This document shows, one piece after another, positions 52,237 through 60,586 of a stretch of DNA of 64,000 bases. The notes under the pieces are model-generated. The model was not told the DNA's origin, did not search any database, and saw only the letters and a list, made by a program, of their open reading frames with translations. The first letter of the stretch is position 1; each line of letters starts with the position of its first letter. A program made the position numbers and the translations under genes. The DNA lies in assembly GCA_900323505.1 (NCBI GenBank), contig OOIN01000018.1, positions 620,001 to 684,000 on the forward strand, given 5' to 3'. The DNA is from Ustilago trichophora (taxonomy: Eukaryota > Basidiomycota > Ustilaginomycetes > Ustilaginales > Ustilaginaceae).

Positions 52237-53994
52237 TTAAGCGAATCCGAAACCTTCGCCACCTTCGTTCATGGCGAGGAGCAGGCTGGATCGCAGCTTG
52301 TCATACGAATCGTACTGGGGCAGATCGAGCTGGTTGAAACAGGTATGTGCCGCAGGAAGCCGGTCTGCTCCGTACGCCTTGTGAATGTTGAATCTCTGCG
52401 TGCCTTGAACACCTTGGAGGTGGGCAAAGCCTTCGAGCGGCACCTTGCTCGTTCCGGTTATGAATTGCAACAGTTTGGCCTTTTCGGTCTGGTCAAACGA
52501 TCGAACGGCACGCCACCACCACTGGATGACGGCATCGCCAGAACTGTAGCCGTGCAGTTCCGTGTTGCTCTTCCACGCATCCACGTCGATATCGGGCAGA
52601 CCAGAGATGAGCAGTTCGAGCTCCTGTTCCGAAAAGATGCGGATGAGGTCGGCGGGGATGATCTCGTTGAATCCGTCGAGAAAGGCGTCGATCTGGGATT
52701 TGATCGACTTGGTGAGCCTCTGTTCGGTGACGAGGCGAACGTATTCCTGCTTGTTGGATTCGGTGACGGCAATGTTGGTGCCGTTGGGCTTGAGCTCGAT
52801 CACCTTGGTCTCGCCAAACTCTTCGTCGTCGACGCTAAAGGTGAGATCGAGAATGTCGGTGATATCGTTGTTGAGCATCCACTCGAGACTCTTGAAATAC
52901 TCTGGGTCGATGGATTCAAGATCGCGATAGTCGACCGCCTTGCCGAGGATGTGCTTGTAGAAGCTTCGAGTAAAGTAGGCGTCGAGCAGACGACCATCGT
53001 AGATCGCCTTTCCGATGATGCGCCCGACAAACTTGAAGAAGGAGAGGTGATCGGGGTTGACGTAGGACATGCGGTTTGGCTGGTATGTGGTGCGATCCGC
53101 CGCACACGGCTGGAATAGCGCATAGTCTGGATTGAACATGGCTCTCGCCAAGACCTGGAACCACTCTCTGGTGACACCTCCGGCATCGACACCCTCTTCG
53201 TTGTTGAAACGGACGTTGAGCTTTCCGTGCTTGACTTCAGGGCCAGTCTTTCTGGAAAAGTAGCGGAAGCTGTCCTCAAAGACCGAGTTTCGACGCACTG
53301 AGAGCGAGAGTGGTGTATAGTGATCGCGGCGACCCTTGTGGAGCTGTTGGGTAAAGTAGTTTTTCTTGTTGTCAAAGTCGAGCACCTTTGGATTGCGGAC
53401 GAGCATGGCAAAGGAACCGGACATGAGGGCAGGATTCTGCCGTACCATGATGTTGAGGATCTTGCGGTGCTTTTCTGTAAAGGCGAAAAAGTTGTCTTCC
53501 ATGACTTCCCTACGCGTCTTGGGTGTAGCTTGAGTAGAAGAGCGACTCAACGGTGGTCTCAGGTCGGTGGTGGATGCAGAGGTGGAGGCTTCGGGATCCG
53601 GATTGGTTACATGCTGCGATACGACCATCATACCCTCGATTAAAGGTAGCATGATCTGGGCGGCGCCGGGATCATTTTTCATCCTTGACAGCACATCGCT
53701 CAGCTTGGCCCACAAAGGATCGAATTTGAAAGATTCGTAGATGGCTCCGAGCTTGGCTTCGTCTTCCTCGCGTTTCTTCTTTTGGGCTTCGCTATGAGTG
53801 TTTTCGTGTTTGCGTGCGGCTGGACTGGTGCGTGCGTCACCGGGATAAGGCATACGCAGAAACATGTTGAGCGCCTCGAGGCTTGGATCTCCAGATGAGC
53901 CGTCGATACCGAGCATGGATCCATGTACAGGGATGCCTCTGTGATCGACCGCGATAAATGCGCCGTGAGGCGGGCTGTCGGTTTGGTCTGGCAT
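52237..53994 (-). CDS. HECT-domain E3 ubiquitin ligase, TOM1/HUWE1 type, short form
   Basis: 585 residues, intronless, ATG at 53994. The C-terminal 380 residues are a complete HECT domain: VRRNSVFEDSFR, the N-lobe E2-binding segments (FKFVGRIIGKAIYDGRLLDAYF), EQELELLISGLPDIDV, and the catalytic C552 in SAHTCFNQLDLP, ending LLLAMNEGGEGFGFA. This ending and the helix MEDNFFAFTEKHRKIL before the HECT are those of TOM1/HUWE1, which are normally thousands of residues long. Here only about 200 residues precede the domain and the UBE2W-like gene begins 617 bp upstream on the other strand, so the long arm is absent. It transfers ubiquitin to substrates; targets unknown. A 3'-splice-like CGTAG directly upstream could hint at a missed exon, but no upstream coding sequence is recognisable. 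Confidence 0.85.
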   Translation of the reverse strand: MPDQTDSPPHGAFIAVDHRGIPVHGSMLGIDGSSGDPSLEALNMFLRMPYPGDARTSPAARKHENTHSEAQKKKREEDEAKLGAIYESFKFDPLWAKLSDVLSRMKNDPGAAQIMLPLIEGMMVVSQHVTNPDPEASTSASTTDLRPPLSRSSTQATPKTRREVMEDNFFAFTEKHRKILNIMVRQNPALMSGSFAMLVRNPKVLDFDNKKNYFTQQLHKGRRDHYTPLSLSVRRNSVFEDSFRYFSRKTGPEVKHGKLNVRFNNEEGVDAGGVTREWFQVLARAMFNPDYALFQPCAADRTTYQPNRMSYVNPDHLSFFKFVGRIIGKAIYDGRLLDAYFTRSFYKHILGKAVDYRDLESIDPEYFKSLEWMLNNDITDILDLTFSVDDEEFGETKVIELKPNGTNIAVTESNKQEYVRLVTEQRLTKSIKSQIDAFLDGFNEIIPADLIRIFSEQELELLISGLPDIDVDAWKSNTELHGYSSGDAVIQWWWRAVRSFDQTEKAKLLQFITGTSKVPLEGFAHLQGVQGTQRFNIHKAYGADRLPAAHTCFNQLDLPQYDSYDKLRSSLLLAMNEGGEGFGFA

Positions 53995-54611
53995 CGCCGC
54001 AGGAAAGTCCTCGGTCTACGGTGGTATGAAGAGCCAGCGAGCCTACTGAGAGATTCGGAGGCAGAAAGGCGAAGAGGGTGCGCTGTAGTTGATCCAGCGT
54101 AGAGTTGATGAGCGCTCCTCAGCAGGAGTAGGTAGATGAATGCCGGGTTGACCGGTCCGGTTTGAATGCTGCTAAAGTCGTAAAAGTGGGCTTTGGGAGT
54201 TACGTTTGATTGAATCAGAGGTACTTGGATGCTGATGTGCTCTGGAATGGACGGATGAGATGCGGAGAATGGTATGCTGATGAGGAAAGAGGAACACACA
54301 AATCCTCGACGCCACGAAATGTGGAGCAGCTGAAATCTCGATTAGAAGCCCGATTTCAACTTGGCCGATCTAGCTTTAAATCTCGAAGCCTCCACGCAAT
54401 TTTAAGGCTCAGCTTTTTCGAGAGTGGAGAGAGTGCTGTAGAGCTGCATGAAAGTGTTCAACACCTCGCGTTCCCCACATAATCCTCCCCCAACCACCAT
54501 CCTAAACCCAATCATATCCACCTCTCAACCTCATTCTTCTCTCTCTCAGAAAACAACGGAGACGTCGAAGCGCTCAAATAGGTGCCTGGTGCTCCTCAAG
54601 TAGCTGCAGAA
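53995..54611. promoter_or_regulatory. Bidirectional promoter between HECT E3 and E2 genes
   Basis: 617 bp separate the two divergent start codons. CT-rich leader near 54530-54547. Any upstream HECT exon would have to lie here, but I see none. Confidence 0.5.
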
Positions 54612-55257
54612 ATGAGGATCGCTACCAAGCGTCTCCAAAAGGAGCTGTAAGTCGAACCCACCTGCCGACTTTTCATCTCCCAATGCAGATATTGCGCTTA
54701 CACCATTTGCTCTTGCTTCCTTCCATCCCTCACCGCGATATCAGCTCCGAGATGAAACTCAAAGGCCCACCCGAAGGCTGTGCAATCATCAAGGCGGAAG
54801 ATCTCGACGAATGGCAATTCTCGATACAGGTGCTCGGAAACAGCCTCTATCAGGGTCAAAAGTTTGCCCTTCGCTTCCGATTCTCTGACAACTATCCCAT
54901 GGAAAGCCCCGAAGTCGTCTTTATGGTTACCGACGGTTTCAAGGCTCCCATTGTAAGTCGAGTCCCTCTCCCTCTCTCTCAAAAAAAAAGTGATCGCAAT
55001 CGACTTCGAAAAAGCTGACTCTCAATATAAAATTAAAACAGCACCCACACGTCTACAGCAATGGCCACATCTGTGCCTCGATCCTGGGCAACGAATGGTC
55101 ACCCGTACTCACCATAATCTCGATATTACTTACACTCCAGAGCATGCTCGCCAGCTGCAAACAGCTTCAGACACCGCCGGACAACGACGCCTACGTCAAA
55201 CGTGCCCCGCTCTCTCCCAAGGATAGCCGCTTCGTCTACGACGATGACACAGTCTGA
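54612..55257 (+). CDS. Ubiquitin-conjugating enzyme E2, UBE2W-like
   Basis: Three exons, 54612-54646, 54745-54952 and 55042-55257, give 152 residues, the size of human UBE2W (151). Both introns (98 and 89 bp) have GTAAGT donors. The active-site Cys is C92 in HPHVYSNGHICASILG, and the core PPEGCAIIKAEDLDEWQFSIQVLG and RFRFSDNYPMESPEVVF is a complete UBC fold. UBE2W-specific features are HPHVYSNGHIC, the CKQLQTPPDNDAYVKR block and a C-terminus ending YDDDTV. UBE2W attaches ubiquitin to protein N-termini rather than to lysines. Head-to-head placement with a HECT E3 is notable, although UBE2W normally works with RING ligases. Confidence 0.9.
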
Positions 55258-55458
55258 TCGAGCTTCTCTTCCACATAACTTGGCAATGGTGAACCATCGT
55301 GATTTTTTTTTCTCTCTTCGAAATAGTAGTAACTTAGTGACATTGCGCAAATGTCATGTGACCTTTTTCAAGGTTGTCAACATGACATCGGTGAGAGCAA
55401 TGAGCCTGGTTGGTTTGGCAAGGCCGCATGTGTGTACGTGTGCAAAGATTGCAAAGGT

Positions 55459-56751
55459 TTACTGCGAGGTTCGGCCGAAGAACGCCTTTTGCTCACCGCA
55501 GATCGAGTTGACGCAACCGGGACATCGGAGGAGCATCTGCTTGCTCGTGAAACCCTGGCTCCAGACGTCGTCGCCACGTTTGTCATGCTTGATCCTGCTG
55601 GGTGTACCTTGGACAGCCGAGAGGTGCGAAGCGCAGATCTCTGCCATGGCACGGATAAAAGTAGGCTCGTCGTTGAGCGATTCGGCGCGCTTGAGCGTGA
55701 TGCCATGCTCCTCGGCCTCTTCCTGAAGCTCAATGTCAATTTCGTACAGCGTCTCGATGTGGTCACTGGTAAAAGCGATGGGGACGACGATGGCGTCCTT
55801 GTGACCCTGTTTGGCCCAGCCTTTGATCGTATCGCTGGTCTGCGGGCCGAGCCAGGCGGCAGGTCCAACTTGCGACTGCCATGTGACTCGGTAAGGATTG
55901 CTCCACTTCAAGCGGGTCATGACGGCAGCAACGGTGGCAGCCACCTCGGCAGGATAAGGATCTCCTCGACCCGAAACGATCTGCATGGGAAGCGAATGCG
56001 CGCTAAACATGATGGGTACGTTGTTGCGCTTCTCCTCCGGATAAGTGTCGAGCACAGCCTGGATGCGATTGGTGAAAGCTTCAACGAGCAAAGGGTGAGT
56101 GGGCCATCGATCGATCAACGACCACGAAATGTTGGCTTCGGGTGCTCCTCGCTGCTTGCGTCTCTGGATCTCACGGTAGAGCTCGTTGAGGTTGCTACCA
56201 GTGGTACTGCAGCTGTACTGAGGATACTGTGTAAAGCCGACAGCGCGGGTAACACCATCCTCGGCCATTTCGTCCAAGGCTTCTTCGGTCAAAGGACGAG
56301 CATAGCGAAAAGCGACATAGACCTTGTGCGGAGCTGTCTCGGGATGAAGCTCATCGAGGAGTTCGGTCATGGCTTTACCTTGCGTCCTGGTCCAACGCAA
56401 GATGGGCGATCCACCACCGATCTTGTCATACTGATCGACGATCTTGGGCGTCCTCCTACGTGCGATGAGCGGAGCGAGACGAGACTGAAAAGGCAGCTGA
56501 ATGAGTTCCCGATCATGAAAGAGTCGTGAGAGAAAGTCACCGACCTCTTCATGCGTCGAGGTGGAGGGTCCACCCATATTCATGAGAAGAATACCTGTAG
56601 GAGGCTTGGCCTGAGTCTTAGCGGCAGTAGCCAACGTTCGGTGCAAAGGCGCGGTTCGAACGAGATTGGCCTTGGTGGTTGCCGAGACATCTACCAAGTT
56701 GTTGATGCGTCTGGTGGCTGCAAGCATGCTTCTTGACGAGCTCGAGATCAT
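55459..56751 (-). CDS. HEM15: Ferrochelatase, mitochondrial
   Basis: 430 residues, intronless, ATG at 56751. An Arg/Ser/Thr-rich presequence (about 1-48) targets mitochondria. The mature part begins PPTGILLMNMGGP, and GFTQYPQYSCSTTGSNLNELYR, MFSAHSLPMQIV (catalytic His) and PIAFTSDHIETLYEIDIE (Glu of the metal path) are the core motifs. The C-terminus has C410-x2-C413-x4-C418, and a further Cys in QYSC completes the four ligands of the 2Fe-2S cluster known in animal and fission yeast enzymes. It inserts Fe(II) into protoporphyrin IX at the inner membrane, the last step of haem synthesis. The 3' end converges with the E2 gene. Confidence 0.93.
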   Translation of the reverse strand: MISSSSRSMLAATRRINNLVDVSATTKANLVRTAPLHRTLATAAKTQAKPPTGILLMNMGGPSTSTHEEVGDFLSRLFHDRELIQLPFQSRLAPLIARRRTPKIVDQYDKIGGGSPILRWTRTQGKAMTELLDELHPETAPHKVYVAFRYARPLTEEALDEMAEDGVTRAVGFTQYPQYSCSTTGSNLNELYREIQRRKQRGAPEANISWSLIDRWPTHPLLVEAFTNRIQAVLDTYPEEKRNNVPIMFSAHSLPMQIVSGRGDPYPAEVAATVAAVMTRLKWSNPYRVTWQSQVGPAAWLGPQTSDTIKGWAKQGHKDAIVVPIAFTSDHIETLYEIDIELQEEAEEHGITLKRAESLNDEPTFIRAMAEICASHLSAVQGTPSRIKHDKRGDDVWSQGFTSKQMLLRCPGCVNSICGEQKAFFGRTSQ

Positions 56752-57301
56752 TTTTTTATTTTTTTTCCGTTGACAGTGTCGACTATTCCAGGATGGAATG
56801 CGAGTATCTGTGGTGCGTGTGTATGTATATGTGAGTGAGTGGATGTGGGAAAAGAATGACGTGTGAACTGGTGGAGAAGGATGAGCTGTAACTTGGGAAG
56901 GATTGACTATTCCAATATACCGAGCTGATATACTTACTCTGATCCACCAAATTGGCTGCCGCATCGCGTAATCGGAAAGCGATTGAGTGGATTCCAAAAC
57001 TGCAGCCAAATTTATCGCTGCATTCCACGCTATTCGGGAGTCGGAATTGGAGCTCTCAGTGTGCACAGAGTAGTTGCTTGTCACTCTTTCGGCGGCGGCT
57101 GTACGTCGAGGAGTAGAGCGTTCAAGCCGAGCGGTATCTCTCAACAGAGCCATTTTCACGAAACGACTCAGAAATAGCGATGCTTTGCAAACTTGAAATC
57201 GTCAGAAGGGTATTGTACAGGAGCAAACAGTATACGTCGAGAAAAGTCGTTTTTCTTTTGTCATTTTTTCGTGAGGACCGTATGGGTGTTCGGGTTCGCA
57301 A
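56752..57301. other. Ferrochelatase promoter and synaptobrevin 3' flank
   Basis: 550 bp with no gene. An open minus frame extends upstream of the ferrochelatase ATG but shows no protein character. Confidence 0.55.
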
Positions 57302-58224
57302 TCAGTGCTTAACGACGATGGGGACTGTAGTGACGGAAGAAGTACGGGTCAGTTCTGGATTCGACTTGGAACGCTGCTTGCGATGACGGATCGACTTGGT
57401 AGCACGGCCTGTACTTACTGATGATGACGCAGAGAAGGATGACGATACCAACTGTCAAAGATGGAAGGCGAAAGAGTGGCCCGTTGAGAATGGTTCGTTA
57501 GCGCTGTATCCTTGTTGGGCGAGCGAGTAATCCATACGAAGCTGTGTACAATGTACTTACTACCAATGATGACTGTTGTGAGGCGATGGGAGTTGTAGTT
57601 CGAAAGAGGATGCAGACGGATGTATGGCCAAGATTAGAATGTGATTTCCTGACTCTGTTCTAAACTTGACGTGTGTGTGGGCGGCGACTTACTTCGCATC
57701 TTCATATCCTTCCACCACATCTGCTTGCGGACTCGGTTGGCGCCTCGTCGGAAGCCCTGAGCGGACACAGCGAGGTTGTCTGTTTTTTGAGGAGGGGGTT
57801 TAAAGGTTGTAGAGAAAAGTCAGCCGGCATTTCCTGTGGCTACAATGTATTCGTTGCGAATCCAGCAGCGTTTGCCACTAGCTTGGTGTTGCAACTACTG
57901 CTGCTGCTGATTGGAGACAACGTACCAGTCTTGTCCTGAAGGCTGTTGAGGTTTTCGCCACGCTCGTTAACTGCGACAAAAAAAAATAAAAAGTTAAAGA
58001 GGGTGAGCAAAGATGGCGTGTGGCATGCGTATCAGTCAAGATACCGATGAAAGAGACTCACCTTTGTTGATGTTGTCGCGCATGATCGAGATGGTGTTGT
58101 CGATCTCCGAGTGGATCCGGGCGGTTTTTGAGTTGGCAAAGTTGGCTCCACCGCCCGAGGGATCCGAGCTGGCGTTGCCCGAGGGGATGTAAGGGTCGTA
58201 GCGGCTGTCGTTCTGTGCAGACAT
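57302..58224 (-). CDS. Synaptobrevin/VAMP-type v-SNARE (Snc1-like)
   Basis: Six exons on the minus strand: 58062-58224, 57926-57970, 57693-57779, 57561-57572, 57419-57451 and 57302-57324, total 120 residues (yeast Snc1 is 117). All introns have GT-AG ends; exon 4 is a 12-base microexon. The SNARE motif runs from [18 protein letters not shown] through [12 protein letters not shown] and [17 protein letters not shown], with the zero-layer Arg in ERGENL, followed by MWWKDMKMR. The C-terminal anchor ([15 protein letters not shown], then PIVVKH) is assembled from the three last exons. It sits on exocytic vesicles and pairs with plasma-membrane t-SNAREs for secretion and endocytic recycling. The head-to-head neighbour is the MAPEG gene. 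Confidence 0.9.
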
Positions 58225-58707
58225 TTTTGATTGTATAGGTTTGTGTTGGTTTGTGTGTTGTGTGTTGTGTGTGTATGGTGGTCAGAAGGTGGAAGTAGGT
58301 GACAAGATAGGAGGCAGTAGTGCCATCTGAGAATGGGTGTCAATTCAGTTCATTCACAGACAGCGCACAGCCATCGGACCTTTTCAAAGTGTTGCTTTGG
58401 ACCCAAAAAAACTCCAAAAATTATAATTAAAATTTAAAATTGAATTCACGCTTCAGAGGGCCAGCGTGGGGCCATTTGTCGCGAGGTTCACAGTCGTTCT
58501 ACGCTTGCTATCGTGCGATATGAAAAGAGACATGGATGATGGCACGTGCATTTTGGCAGCCTCCACTCGCTCAAAAAATGGCATCATCATCATCATTTGT
58601 ACCCAGCGCGCGATCTTTGGCATCATCTTCACCCTCATCCACCATCCATCATCATCTTTCAAAGCTAGCCTCCTTCTTACCTCGTACAACACTCACATTA
58701 TTCAAAC
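58225..58707. promoter_or_regulatory. Bidirectional promoter between synaptobrevin and MAPEG genes
   Basis: 483 bp, with GT-rich DNA near 58237-58275 and an A/T-rich core at 58405-58446. No gene seen. Confidence 0.5.
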
Positions 58708-59389
58708 ATGCCTCTCTTCGTTCTTAGCCCCGTAAGTCTATGAGTTTTCCCCCTTCCTACAATAGATTTGGCATTTGCTCATCCTCTCATCATAATCCCT
58801 TGGTTCAAATCTTCATCGGCTTGGCTGCAAACTAGGCCTCCTTGGCGCACTCGGCCCTTTTCGCAGGCTACTACTCTTACCTCACAGCCAACGTCGTCGT
58901 CAATCGACTCAACACCAACATCTACCTCGGTTCCGGTGACTCGGACAAGGTTTACGGTCCCGGTAACAAAAAGGTCAACAACCCCGCCGACGTTGCCAAG
59001 CTCCAGCGTGCCGTTCGTGCCCACGGCAACTTTGCCGAATCGGCCCCCTTTGCCTTTTTCTTGATCTTCCTCGCCGAACTCAACGGTGCCCCCACCTCGC
59101 TCGTCCACGCCGCCTACACCACCCTCTTTGCCGCTCGTGTCGCCCACGCCAACCTCGGCATCCAGGCCGACAACAGCGCCGCCCCAGGTCGCGCCGTCGG
59201 CACCATCGTCACCCTCGCCGTCACCATCGGCGCCGGTCTCTACAACGTGTGTACCTCTTTCAACTGGAACCATCTTTGTCGGTATTTCTTGTCACTAACT
59301 CCTCTCCTCTCGCTTCTCCTCTGTCGCAATTCCAAAAACAGCTCAACCTCGGTTGGGAACCCCTCAAGTCGTTCCTCGGCCTCAAGTAA
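58708..59389 (+). CDS. MAPEG family membrane protein
   Basis: Three exons, 58708-58731, 58836-59246 and 59342-59389, give 160 residues. The donors are GTAAGT and GTGTGT, and both introns are about 100 bp in phase 0. Four membrane segments are readable: SLAHSALFAGYYSYLTANVVV, FAFFLIFLAELNGA, SLVHAAYTTLFAARVAH and the GTIVTLAVTIGAGLYN region. The signature RAVRAHGNFAESAPFAFFLIFLAEL matches the MAPEG pattern (R..R.HgN..E..P). MAPEG proteins are trimeric ER or microsomal glutathione transferases/peroxidases; small fungal and bacterial forms are mostly of unknown substrate. The first exon codes only eight residues. Confidence 0.85.
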
Positions 59390-59686
59390 GCTCGCATCCC
59401 ACGTCCATGCGTTGAGCTTGCTTAATCTGTCTTGATCGTCCATCGAGACGCAACTCCCTTCAACCGGTTTGCTCACGCCCACGTCCCATGCCCCACGCAT
59501 TGTTCGAAACCAAATTTGATATTGTTATACAATGAATACACGGTAACACATGCGTGCCTCTGTGCCTTCTTTTGGCAACAACAGACATGCCTTGGATTAA
59601 GGCATTGAGCCCCTTTTTGAAACAAGAATCATGAAATGTACCTGCCACGCCATGCGAATCCAGAGTCGGCCATCGAATGACCAGCC

Positions 59687-60586
59687 TTAGGGACCTGAGA
59701 AGGTGGTTTCTGCGTAAAAACCCGGCGTCCCTGCTGAAGGTTCAGAGTCGAGCAGAGCGGTCAACTGACCAGCTTCTGAGCCGGACGAAGTGCGAAACGC
59801 TGGCGAGTCGCCAAGTCGTAGAAGATCAGCATGCACCGCCTTGCCGGGGCCATTGTGGTCCTCGAGAACAGCGAGCGCGAGCTGCTGCATGTCTTGCGGC
59901 ACGCCGAACGATGTTTGCGGCAAGATGGCTGTTAGGTTGGCCTCTGTGGATGCTTCTGGGCCCTCTTGGATCTCAGCCTCTTGAGATGCATCCTTGTCTT
60001 GAGCATCATAGTGAGAAGAGGCCATGGAAAAGTTGCTTTCGGATCCATCCAGACTGGTCAATGGCGAACTGCCTCGACTGGCTACCGTGCTCGCGATGCC
60101 TGTCCGCTGCAGATACGATGCCGCAAAGACTTGCGTGCGGCCTTCTTCAAACACGGCCTCATCGACATCTTCTGCCTCGGCGTCCGTCACATCGTCCGCA
60201 AGCTCATCGTGTTCAGAGTAGGAGTCAACATCGGACTCGGAAGTGCTGTTATCGGCTGCGCTGCGTACCCATACGTCTTTCTCCATGTCGTGGTAATTGG
60301 CCATCTTTCTCTTGTGCTCACCACCATCGGTAGCAGCGGCTGACCCTTCTACCGACGTTAACGTGCGTGAAGGTATCTTGAGCCGCACAATCAGCTTTGC
60401 TTTTCGTGCTTCCGCGGCAGCTCGCTTGGAGGCAATCAATTTCAACACGCGACGCGCCACATTGAGTCGACCAAGAGTGTATCCTTCGAGCTCGCTCAAG
60501 ACCTCGCCTTCGGCCACTTCGTCTGATAGGTTAAGCTCGAGCTTGTCGGGTTTCCAGTTGTCACCGCCTTTCGCCTCTTTTGGTGG
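59687..60586 (-). pseudogene. In-frame continuation of the zf-4CXXC_R1 gene beyond its TGA
   Basis: Directly after the TGA at 60587-60589 the same frame stays open for 299 codons to 59687. It begins PPKEAKGGDNWKPDKLELN, then has a helical basic part (LGRLNVARRVLKLIASKR, AEARKAKLIVRLKIP), an acidic Ser-rich region and a C-terminus rich in Ser/Gln. Its composition matches the upstream protein, so it is probably the ancestral C-terminus. There is no good ATG to start it independently, and no splice pair of usual size spans the TGA. Confidence 0.6.

Noticed and set aside
51895..53118. 407-codon plus-strand frame antisense to the HECT gene
   Set aside because: Overlaps the end of the fructosamine kinase gene and lies antisense to the conserved HECT domain; no independent evidence.
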